The notes beneath the pieces are model-generated. The model was not told where the DNA came from and did no database searches. It worked only from the letters and a program-made list of their open reading frames with translations. From Melastoma dodecandrum (lineage: Eukaryota > Streptophyta > Magnoliopsida > Myrtales > Melastomataceae): a DNA stretch of 64,000 nucleotides. The DNA lies in NCBI GenBank assembly GCA_029817715.1, contig JARUPY010000424.1, forward strand, positions 1 to 64,000, written 5' to 3'. Made by a program: the position numbers and the translations under genes. This document shows positions 54,400 through 64,000 of this stretch, one piece after another. The first letter of the stretch is position 1; the number at the start of each line of letters is the position of its first letter.

Positions 54400-55415
54400 G
54401 AGAGAACTGTCATAAGCAATTGACGTAGGCGTTCTTCGACGTTACAATCACATGAAAGGGAGTATTCGTTCTTTGATTAATACTTCCCTATTTGTGAAAA
54501 TAAGTTATATGAGCTACTTATTTTAGCCCTTATCGCATGTTGACGAAGGCGTGGGTGGCAAGGTGGTAAACTTTCGAGCCAAAGCCTTGAAACAGTTTTG
54601 AGCCAAAGCTTCAAAATATCCTTCGTTGTCAACAAAACGACGATCTACACGAAATGGACTATTCGTTCCTCAACTAATACTTTCTCTGCAGAACACGTTA
54701 CATGAGCTTACTTGTTCTGCCCTTCGGCTTGTCTTATAGGTACATGAACATCCTAGACAGATGACGAAGGCGAGGGTGGCACGGTGGAAAAGTTTCGAGC
54801 CGAATTTTCGAAACAGCCTTCGTTGGCAAAACAACGACGACGACGACACGAGAACAATCCGGTGCAAATCTCCATGTGATCCTGGGGCAAATCTCCAAGC
54901 GATCATGTGACAGATCTTCAAACAATTCTGGGGCAATTCTCCGAGTAATCATAGACAAATCTTCGAGCGATCCTGGGGTATATCTCCGACCGATCCTGGG
55001 GGAAATCTCCGATTGATTCTGGACATATCTCCAAGCGATCCTGGGGCATATGTACAAGCTATCCTGGGACGAGCCTGAGCAGTCTTGGATAACTCTTAGT
55101 TGACAAAACAACAAATAACATGAAAGGGAGTATATGTTCCTTAACAAACGCTTTCTTTGCAAAAAAAAGTTATATGAACTTACTTGTTTTTCCATTCGGC
55201 TTGTCTTATAGATACATGAACATCCTAGTGAACGACAAAGGCGAGGGTGGCAGGGTGGAAAAGTTTCGAACCAAAGTTTCGAAATAGCATTCGTTGTCAA
55301 AACAATGCACGCATGAAGGGAGTATTCATTCCAAGATCAATAATTTCTCTATAAATAACAAGTTACACATGCTTACTTGTTCTTTCATATTTGTCTTATA
55401 GGTACATGAGCGGTC
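54400..55415 (+). repeat. About 200-bp tandem repeat, left array (four units)
   Basis: Each unit contains in order 'catgaaagggagtattcgttc', 'acatgagcttacttgttctgcc', 'ttgtcttataggtacatgaac' and 'gacgaaggcgagggtggca(c/g)ggtgg'. Units centre near 54500, 54720, 55200 and 55370, the last being cut at 55415 where RT sequence begins. Related units occur downstream of pol (57800-58450). Confidence 0.75.
54861..55080 (+). repeat. 23-bp minisatellite (about nine units)
   Basis: The unit is close to 'gatcctggggcaaatctccaagc'. Most units are 22-23 bp with substitutions. It sits inside one of the larger repeats of the left array. Confidence 0.8.
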
Positions 55416-55417
55416 CT

Positions 55418-57726
55418 AGACAGAAAATTAAAGCAATACGCGACCTCCCAGCGCCAAAGTCAGTCAAGGAGATTCGAGGCTTCATGGGCCGCGTCAACTA
55501 CATTGGAAGGTTCATCTCCAACCTAGCAGATACGTGCAAACCTCTGTTCAAGAAATTGAGGAAAGACGTCAGATTTGAATGAGACGATGATTGTAAAGTC
55601 GCGTTTGAACAAATCAAAAGCTATCTTACAGAACCACCAGTACTCATCCCGCCAAAGCCGGGGCATCCACTTACACTTTACCTTACAGTCAGGGATGAGT
55701 CATTCGGAGCAATGCTCGCCCAACAGTTACCAGGCGCCAAAGAGCATGCCATCTACTACCTGAGTAAAAAGTTCACTGATTGCGAGTCCCGGTACACGAC
55801 TTCAGAACGTACTTGTTGTGCTCTCATTTGGGTTCTACATCGACTTCGACAATACACTCTTCATTATGAAATTCTCCTGGTATCCGAGAGCGATCCTCTC
55901 AAGTACCTTTTCGACAAGCCGACACTCTTGGGAAGAGTCTCTAAGTGGCAATTGCAGCTAGCAGAGTTTGACATCCGATTTCACTCAACAAAGTCAGTCA
56001 AAGGCAGAACGATTGCAGATCACATAGCAGAATATCCAGGAACAGACAATTCACCGCTTGAGGTCAGACTGCCTGATGAAAACATCCTACTGGCGGAAAC
56101 CGAAAAAAGATGGACAATGTACTTCGACGGCCCTGTCAACTCAATAGGTTCAGGCGTAGGAGCAGTGGTGCAATTTCTTGACGTCCATGGAGATTCGGCA
56201 CTCATTATCTCCCAGACAAATGGAGCCTGGCGCACACGGGACCCAAAGCTCATCCCATACCAGGATTACTTGCAGACGCTCATCCGTCGATTCACTGACA
56301 TTGAGTTCAATTATCTTCCCAGGACAGACAACCGTTTCGCTGATACGCTCGCAACTCTCGCGTCAATGATCCCATTAGCCGGAGAGATGGACATAGAACC
56401 TCTGCGCATTAACATCGCCGAAGACCCGAGCTGCACGCACATTGAGCAGTGCCAGTCTGAGGAATCAAAGCCATGGTTTGCGGACATCAGAGTTTACTTG
56501 GAGACTGGCAATTTTCCTGAAGGCAGTACGGGAAAAGAACGTAAATTCATCCGGAGGATCGCAAGGAATTACTTTCTCGATGGCGACATCCTCTACAAGA
56601 AATCCTTCAAGACAACCCTCATGCGGTGCATCACCCAACAGCTGAAGCTCAAGAGATTATCTTCGAAATCCAAGAAGGCGTTTGCGGACCGCACATGAAC
56701 GGATACGCCCTCGCCCAGAAGATAATGCATCACGGATATTACTGGCTCACGATGGAAGCCGATTGCATCAAGTACGTTAAGACCTGCCACAAATGTCAGA
56801 TCTACAGCGATAAGGTACATGTTCCTCCAACAAGGCTTTACCCACTTTTCGAACCATGGCCGTTCTCAATGTGGGGCATGGACGTCATTGGACCAATCAA
56901 TCCTAAGGCATCCAACGGACACCGATTCATCCTGGTCGCCATCGATTATTTCACCAAGTGGATCGAGGCACAGTCCTTCAAAGAAGTCACTGCAAACAAC
57001 GTTGTACGATTCATGCGCACAAACATCATCACCAGATATGGAGTTCCAGAGCTGTTGGTCACTGACAACGGTACAAACTTCAACGGCAAACAAATGGATT
57101 CTCTCTGCACGGAGTTTCGAATCAAGCATCTCCATTCCTCCCCGTACCGTCCACAAATGAACGGAGCAGTCGAAGCCGCTAACAAAAACTTGAAGAAGAT
57201 GCTTCAGAAAATGGCAACCACATATCGCGATTGGCACGAGAAGCTCCCTTTCGCATTACTTGCCTACCGAACGACGATGCGCACCTCAACTGGGGCAACC
57301 CCCTTTGAACTCGTCTATGGCACCCAAGCGGTCATCCCAGCAGAAGTCAAACTACCGACTCTCAGGATCTCGTCCCAAAGCGACATGACGAAAGAAGAGA
57401 AAGTTACACATCAGCTCGCTCATCTCGACTTCATCGACGAGAAACGACTCACTGCAGCTCATCATATGCAATGTTATCAACAACGCATGACCAGAGCTTT
57501 CAACAAAAAGGTCAAACCGATCAGATACAAACCCGGTGACCTCGTTCTCAAGCGGATTCTGCCAAATGCCAAAGATCCCAGAAGAAAATTCGCTCCAGAC
57601 TACGAAGGACTGTACGTAGTCAAACACACCTTCTCAGGAGGAGCAACCATCCTAACAAAGATGATGGACGGAGGAGAACTGCTGCAACCAATCAATGCAG
57701 ATGCTCTCCGACGCTATTACACCTAG
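55418..57726 (+). pseudogene. Tat-type pol remnant: RT end, RNase H, second RNase H, integrase
   Basis: It starts abruptly in the RT thumb/connection ('IKAIRDLPAPKSVKEIRGFM'), so the RT palm with its catalytic aspartates is absent. RNase H follows ('YLTVRDESFGAMLAQQ', 'YYLSKKFTDCESRYTTSER'), then a second RNase H ('TMYFDGPVNSIGSGVGAV', 'HGDSALIISQTNGAW', 'RFADTLATLASMI') lacking its middle part with the expected Glu motif. Integrase comes last, with 'CHKCQIYSDKVH', 'WGMDVIGPI', 'LLVTDNGTNF' and 'GAVEAANKNLKKML' (D-D-E), ending at 57726. There is a TGA stop at 55580 and one frame change near 56625. The integrase part is otherwise open for 366 codons. Confidence 0.85.
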
Positions 57727-57799
57727 ATGGTGTCAAGGTTTCGAGCTGGAACTTCGGAACGAACTTCATCAGCAAACTTCTGCCTGTCCCCACGGAGTA

Positions 57800-58455
57800 G
57801 ACTGGGGCAAGAAATGACAATATACATGAAAAGGGAGAATCACATAATTATCATTCTCTTCACCAGATTAAATGGAATTACATGATTTCGTTTATGTCCT
57901 TTGTCTCGTGGGCAGGTACATGAGCTCCTCACACGAATGGTACAGAACTCTTATGACAAAGGTGAGGGTGGCAGGGTGGCAAAGCTTCGAGCCAAAGTCT
58001 TGTTGCAGTTTCGTTAATCCTTAGATTCCATCGGACGAAGACACAATAGCGAAACAAAAAGGGAAGTACCAAAACTCTACTTTACCTTTTGTATATGCGA
58101 AATTACATGAGCAAGTTTCGTTTTACTCTAATAGAAGCAAGTTATATAAATTCACTTGTTTTCTCGCCATTGCTTGTTAGGTACAAGAGCAACCTTACAC
58201 CACAAACATAAGGCATGAGTAGAGCTTCACAATCCTTCGATTCCATCGGACGAAGATGCACCGACGAAGCAACATGAAAGGGAGTATTAATACTTTCTTG
58301 TCGGAACAAGTTACATGAGCTTACTTAAGTCCGCCCTTTGGGCGTTTGTAGGTACATGAGCATCCTACATCACGAACAAAGGCGCGGGTGGTTGGGTGGA
58401 ACATTTCAAACCAAAGTTTCGAAATTGCCTTTGTCATCATCAAGGACGGCCACAT
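57800..58455 (+). repeat. About 200-bp repeat, right array (three units)
   Basis: The same words as the left array occur in the same order near 57830-57985, 58065-58200 and 58270-58400. Placement in the 3' untranslated part fits Ogre/Tat elements, which often carry tandem repeats there. Confidence 0.7.
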
Positions 58456-59649
58456 GAGGACAAACATACATGCATGGGCACTGTCTTGGTAAAATATCTC
58501 CAAACAGGTCATTCGTAGGTATTCGTTTCTTGAACATATGTGTGCCATTTGCATTTAACGATGTATTTTCACAATAACAAATGTTTCTGGGCCAGAATTG
58601 GTGAAGGCAAGCCCATTCCCAAACACTCACCCCGAGAGACGAGTGTAAACACCGTGAGAATTTCATACAAAAAGCGTCTGGACGGATGAAGGACCCTTTG
58701 ACGAAAGATGCTCAAACCGGGATGAGATTAAACCTTCTTTCTCTACCCTAAACACGTCAATTATAGTCTGCTTCAGAACCAAAGTTTATGTGTTCGTCAC
58801 TCTCACTGAGACTACAGATCACCTTGCATCAAAGTTGCCGGAAATCTTGTAACGCCAGAAGTGGCAAAATGTAGAGATGACACTTCCTCAAGGTCCAAGC
58901 AAAGAGGTACCATCAACAGATTTGTGAGCCAGTCGAGTTGCTCCTAAGGACAAAATATCTCCATCAGCTCAATAAGTTCCCACAAAATCCTAGAAAACAT
59001 TTTCAACAAATGTGGGGCATATCCTGCACGTTGACAAAGAAAAAGCAAAATCAGCGCAAAGACTGAAGTCTTCAAGAGAAAAGCGCAAAACAAAAGAGCA
59101 AAAAAAAAAAAAAATTAAACACCAGGGCCGACATAGATGGTCGCAAGAGCAAAGGTGTTGTTAAAAAAAAAACACATACCGTGAGTCATCCGTTAATCCT
59201 GACGGAACACCTGACTGGCCCACTATCTGAAAGATGGAGAATTCGCTCGGACGGTGGAATCTCTATGGTTCGATAACTTTTGATGAGACTCGTTCTCTTA
59301 AAACAACGATTTTGAAGGCCTTATGCCACAACTACATTTCAACCAGACAAATTCATTTGACCGGCACATGAGCATCTAAGTCAAAGGAATTTTAAATCAG
59401 CTAGAACGACTTTACGAAATAAGAGTGAACCATGAGAGAAGTCCAAATCCCTTCTCCTGTTCTCGCTCAGAAGCAATTTTAGTTGAAACGACATCCATGA
59501 GTGTCATTTGCTTATACTCGCACTTCACATGATTTCATTTACTTCTAACTAGTTTTTATGATAAGATCCCAAACTGTAGGCCCATTGTGAACGGTCAATT
59601 TGGGGTATCTATGATATCCTCGCGGCAAAATCTTCTCAGATCTTCCCGC
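58456..59649. other. 3' untranslated part of the inner element
   Basis: No coding sequence. It contains an A run near 59101-59116 and, at 59596-59609, a perfect 14-bp inverted copy of the LTR start. Confidence 0.5.
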
Positions 59650-59663
59650 AAGGAGGGGCAAAC
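59650..59663 (+). promoter_or_regulatory. Polypurine tract of the inner Tat-type element
   Basis: aaggaggggcaaac immediately precedes the 3' LTR start at 59664. It would prime plus-strand DNA synthesis. Confidence 0.8.
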
Positions 59664-59671
59664 TGTCGATA

Positions 59672-60354
59672 CCCCAAATTGCCAAAGTTGTCGAACCTGA
59701 TCCTCTGCCACAACAAGCTACCTGGCTTCATCCCTCCATTCATCTCCCATTCGCCAACCCGGCTTGACCTAAAACACAACGGCCTTACAGGTTCGATCGG
59801 GCCATTCTCCCTCCATCCCTGTACAATCGTGGCACAAGCTAAGCGGCCCAGTCGACGGGCCACTGAACCGGTTAGGATCACTTGACTACCTGGACCTGAG
59901 CATGAACCAGTTTAGTGGTCCTATCCCAGGGAAGATATGTGGATTCCCGATTAGCAACCTCCAGCTGCAGCACAACGCATCCACAGGACCTGTCCGACCA
60001 TTCAGGCGGGTGATGATCCAGACTGTCGACCTGAGCTACAGCCGGCTATCTGGCAAGATATCTCTCCTGTTTTCGACAGTCTAGAACCTCTACTTGAACA
60101 ACAACAGGTTCACTGGGCGCGTCCCGGGGAGCTTGGTTGGCCGGTTGCTTAAGACCGGGATATAGGTTCTATACCTGCAGCACAACTCCCTAACGGGTAT
60201 AGAAATCAGTCCCACGGCCAACATCCCGGCGAGTAGCTCGGTGTGCCTGCAGTACAATTGTATGGTGCCGCCATTGGCCGCGACGTGCCCACTCAAGGCT
60301 GGGCGACAGAAGATGAGGCCAACCTCTCAGTGCGTCGTGTGGAAAGGAAAATAA
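59672..60354 (+). pseudogene. Captured LRR gene fragment in the 3' LTR
   Basis: It is the counterpart of 48096-48778 and carries the same frameshift and the same two stops. These lesions were therefore present before this copy of the element inserted. Confidence 0.75.
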
Positions 60355-60993
60355 AACAAAGTATTTCGGCTTATTCACTCCTGGGATTATAAGTGGGGAG
60401 ACTGAAATGTGTTCAGATAACAAATGAAAAGAAAAGACCATCCAAAAAGGGAAGCGGTGATGATTTGATGAAAGAAAAACGTGCTGCTACCCGCCTACTC
60501 ATTTTCCGGGGTCTTTATTTTTTACATCAACCGATGGATGAGGAAGTTTTTAATGGTTTTGTGAGTCCAGCTAAGGTTAAAACTTTGATCTATCAATCAT
60601 CCAATTTTGTCACGAGTGGATTTGGTTCAAGGGTCACTTTCCATTGCCGCAGAAAAACGGACCATGTTTTAAAGAAAATTGCAGATGAAAGCCAAGCATA
60701 TGATCTGGAGTTACTGATCTTGATGTCCAGAGTTGTGTTTGGATTGGGGATGCATTTGTCCTTTCGCCAAAGAAATGGTAAATGAATTGGACCACACCCA
60801 ATTGGAATATGCTACTCCATGGCAGAAAGCAGTTGATACCCAAGGTCCTGTTGCCTGGGAGTTCAGTTTGCAGCAAAACTCGCTCCCAGGAAAGTGCATA
60901 TACCATTTCTTATTTCTTTGAAGGATCCCAGCGAAGTCCTCAGACATATCCGTCAGGATATGGAATTGAACAATGCTGGGGAAGTTACATTTC

Positions 60994-61191
60994 TCATGAA
61001 TCAAAGATTAATAATTTGGGATCTTCAGCATTCATCCCTCGTCCCACCAATGAACATGAGAGTGGAGTCACTTGTCTGACAAGGCTTGGCGACAGAAATG
61101 AAACCATGATCCCATCCTCTAAACTATGGAAGGAGGCCACCACGAGTCTGCCGCCAAGTATGAGGCACTCAAAACAATCCCGAAGGGCCAC
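60994..61191 (-). pseudogene. Probable RsmH/MraW fragment in the 3' LTR (antisense)
   Basis: It is the counterpart of 49417-49623 with the same 'SFHSLEDGIM' residues, differing by a few bases near its 5' end (61190-61215). Confidence 0.45.
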
Positions 61192-62172
61192 CGTACCATC
61201 GAGACTTGACGCCTTGTTCTGCAGAGAATATCAATTACTCACCTCTCTATATTCTCACAGCAAACACGGGCGATCCACAGAATCAAATGAGTAGACCACT
61301 CTGGCAAACAAGCTCTCCGCAACTTTCGAGAACAACAATCAGGTCCATCAGGAAAATCTCAACAACCCATGTCCACATCCCACGATTCTTCCCCGAGAAT
61401 TATGGTTCTTATCCCAACAAATTAGAAAATACCTCGTGATCTCACCTAGCAAAAAGAGCATCCACGTTCAGTGGACAACAGCTTCCCAAGAAGGATCCCA
61501 ACGTCTCCGAGATTCTGGGGGCACCAGAAACTGCTTCCAAAAAATTCTTCTAAAGACCACTTCGGAGACAGATAAAAAAAGACAAAAGCACTCATCGGCA
61601 GAGGGAGTCACCTTCTAGAGAGACCACCATTCCCTGATTGATCCCTGCTACGTCCCCGTCACCCTCCAGTCACGGTGAGTCTATGCCAAGGACATGGAAA
61701 TCCTTCCGTCGTCAGCCCAAAACTGATTGTCGTCGATCACAACTGGAGATGGCCGCTACAACAGCAAGCACGATGGCCTTCAACTCCTCTGGATATGGCA
61801 ACGGCAACCAATGGCATCCGCTATCTCGGCTGCTGAACGCGAATAGGAATAACGACCGAATCGCAAACAATTGTCTCCCGCAGCCACGTGGTCTCGCGGG
61901 AGGCCTCCTTTTCTACTGATGTTCGTCCTTTCATGTGCAGGACATGAAGTCGTAGGCGAACGAGAAGGCCCCAAAGACGGCCGCAACAACAGGGAGACAC
62001 GATCCCAACCCCCAAGGAGTCCCGGCAGCGCAGCCCCTCCTCCAGTGTTTCCTTGGATCAGCAAACAGCGACTTCAATGCAATGCTGTGCCCACGGCTGG
62101 TTCTCTTTGCGATGCCACTTCACTCCATCCGAAAATTGCATTCCTGGAATCAACGACAGTGGCGAACCCATC

Positions 62173-62712
62173 GGCGGTAGAACCAGTGGCAGCAATCCCT
62201 CCCTCCTCCGGCGTCGCCAAGCCCGACGGCGAACTCGTCTTCCTCGGCATCTCCAGGTTACTAATAACGGCAGATCGCCCCCGATGTTCCCAGGTCCAAC
62301 AACAGCGGGACCTCCTTCTCCCGACAGCGATGGTGACCCGTCCTCTTTGGCGTCCCCAACGTCCCACAATGATGTCTCCGCTAGCGGCGACCTCCAGCTT
62401 CCCGGAGTTTGCGTCTGCGACCATGAGCTATCTCTGGTTCTGAGCCCTGATCCCACCGTTCTCGACGCCCCAAGAACCAGCGGTGGGGAACCCATCTTTC
62501 CCCGGCGTTTCTAGAACTGGCAGCGGCAAACCCGTCTCTCCGGCGTCTCTAGACAACCGCAGCAGCGGAGCCCTCTTCTCCCTACGTCTCCAGGACTAGC
62601 GGCGGCAACCTGTTGTCCCCGGCATCCCCAGAACCAACGGCAGCGAGCTCCGTTCTCCATGACACCTCCAGATCCAACGGGAGCGACCCATGTCCTCCCC
62701 GACGTTCGTCGA
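62173..62712 (+). repeat. About 40-bp degenerate tandem repeat in the 3' LTR
   Basis: It is the counterpart of 50596-51135, with several substitutions and small indels. The same unit structure is visible. Confidence 0.6.
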
Positions 62713-64000
62713 ACCCAAAGTGTCTTCAGTGAAGCTTCTATCGCGTCTCGTTGACCCCAGGCTATGCCCCTGAGAGGCCGATTTTGCAGGTGTTTTCAAT
62801 TAGCTCTTTGCTAGTCACCCGAACCAAAAGAGAGAGAGGTTAACAGTTCCTATTCTCGTTAAAGCAATTTCGATTTGTTTAAAATCATTATTACATTTCC
62901 TAACTGCCTCTTTACGTGTCTGCTTGTGTTTTTGCCAATGATTTCTTGCTTTTACATAAACATATTTTGACAATTTTAATTTTTACAATCCTATTAATTG
63001 TCCTCGATTACATGTAGTTTATTTCTCCAATTGATTTCTTTATGTTGCAATTATTTGAGCATATGTAACTTTCTTTCTTTTTTATAAAAATTGCGGTTAG
63101 TCCTCGATTCTTTTTTTTAGTATTATTTTATGTCAGATTGAATGTGCGTGAAATTTGCATCCTGTTTTGAAAAGTCGGAAATTTTATTCATACAATTATC
63201 GATTGATATGAATATTATGATAACTAACGCACAATGCCCCGTTTGTTTGTTTTACATGAGAAACACGTTGACGATGCGGTGGATTAATTTGCAACATCGA
63301 GACATCACTCGGTTATTTCAGCATGGACGCACCAAGGAATTATTCTCCGACGTTCAAGGATCAATCTTTATGGGCCCAAATGCCCTATGTACATTGAGCA
63401 TGCAATTAACGAAGGATCGACATCAACGGGCTCATAACGCCCCGTAAGTATGCTTCTTACTCAATTAAGTTCTAATCATTCGATTTGATTTAAACTAGAA
63501 CTTTCTGACCACTCTCTTGTTTGCTTTACATGAACATCAATCGAGGAGTGCGAGAATTCAACAAGACGGAGGCCAAAGACCGAAGAAGGCGCGTGTATCA
63601 AACCGCGTGGATCTTTCCGCGTGTGTAAAAACCGCGATGTCAAGATATTAAAGCGGCCCCAACCGTCATCTCAGGTACATGAGGGAGGTGCGGGCCTCCC
63701 GATTTTCTTTCCACATGTAACGGGTCGTGGGCCCAAGTGCATAGGCCCACGATCACCACCCTTCCCCGCTCCCTTTGATCTAAATACTTGATCTGTGGTT
63801 GCGGTGCATGCTATTAGGCTTTAGGATTTTATCGTCGCATGTTGTTTGTCAAACCAACACACATGAGTTCGGGCCCAAAAGGCCCGAATCGGGTCTAACG
63901 CCCGTAAAACATTGACATGAGTCCGGAGTCATGCCCGGATCGGGTCCAATACCCGTTAACCAAAAGCAAACTTTTGGAGCAAACGCCACATTTTTGCATG

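Larger units (their letters stand above)
48088..64000 (+). mobile_element. Large Tat-type (Ogre/Retand-like) gypsy element with about 4.5-kb LTRs; right end outside window
   Basis: 48088-52423 repeats at 59664-64000 in the same orientation (offset 11576-11585 bp), and both copies start TGTCGATACCCC. A PBS (tggcgactccgctgggga, 52619) follows the first copy, and a polypurine tract (aaggaggggcaaac, 59650-59663) precedes the second, so these are LTRs. The interior (about 7 kb) holds only the RT end, RNase H, the additional (archaeal-type) RNase H and integrase; the second RNase H defines the Tat lineage. Gag, protease and RT catalytic core are missing. LTR differences by eye are about one to two percent, with a net 9-bp length difference. 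Confidence 0.85.
59664..64000 (+). repeat. 3' LTR of the inner Tat-type element, cut by the window end
   Basis: It repeats 48088-52423 with scattered substitutions and small indels. The last roughly 190 bp of the LTR and the right target duplication lie outside the window. Confidence 0.85.

Noticed and set aside
54861..55080. CRISPR-like array (regular short repeats)
   Set aside because: Units are directly adjacent and degenerate with no spacers, and the context is a plant retroelement.
48088..64000. Interpretation of the 11.6-kb-spaced repeat as a host segmental duplication
   Set aside because: The PBS after the first copy, the polypurine tract before the second and Tat pol between them are better explained by LTRs.

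Overview
The window looks like repeat-dense plant nuclear DNA, probably from a flowering plant. The evidence is Ty1-copia and Ty3-gypsy elements of plant lineages (CRM, Reina and Tat type), a plant-only DUF4220/DUF594 gene family, a FAR1/MULE-type pseudogene, and NBS-LRR and other LRR gene fragments. I cannot name the species. I see no intact host gene, rRNA, convincing tRNA or CRISPR array. Most long reading frames belong to LTR retrotransposons, and most of those are broken.

Layout. 1-2069: AT-rich DNA with a dispersed repeat copy. 2075-7099: old, heavily frameshifted copia element with LTRs and a 5-bp target-site duplication (TSD). 7105-10126: AT-rich DNA with no recognisable gene. 10132-16020: minus-strand gypsy element of CRM type with about 805-bp LTRs. 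16040-18926: DUF4220/DUF594 pseudogene copy A. 19430-21319: minus-strand FAR1-like pseudogene, followed by an LRR fragment and an 83-bp tandem repeat. 22446-27995: minus-strand Reina-type chromovirus next to a G-rich tract. 28650-29975: DUF4220/DUF594 copy B. 30727-31410: second copy of the dispersed repeat. 33519-34774: copy C, fused to an NBS-LRR fragment that is itself split by a nearly intact minus-strand copia element (35134-39608). 39718-43577: copy D, split by a 1.3-kb internally deleted copia element. 44133-48087: 5' part of a Tat-like gypsy element. 48088-64000 and beyond: a second Tat-type element apparently inserted into the first, with LTRs of about 4.5 kb.

The host backbone is a plus-strand array of at least six DUF4220/DUF594 pieces (A, a stub at 19128, B, a stub at 31897, C and D) that spread by duplication and was then broken up by successive retroelement insertions. 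Four insertions have both LTRs and a 5-bp TSD that I could read directly (caccc, cagaa, tgggg, aaaac), and a fifth has atgtc.

The most unusual object is the Tat-type element from 48088. Its LTR carries an LRR gene fragment starting only about 18 bp from the LTR end, a probable antisense RsmH/MraW methyltransferase fragment, and a 40-bp degenerate repeat. Its internal region lacks gag, protease and the RT catalytic core, but keeps RT end, RNase H, a damaged second RNase H and integrase, surrounded by tandem repeats. All family assignments are from reading the translations, without database searches.
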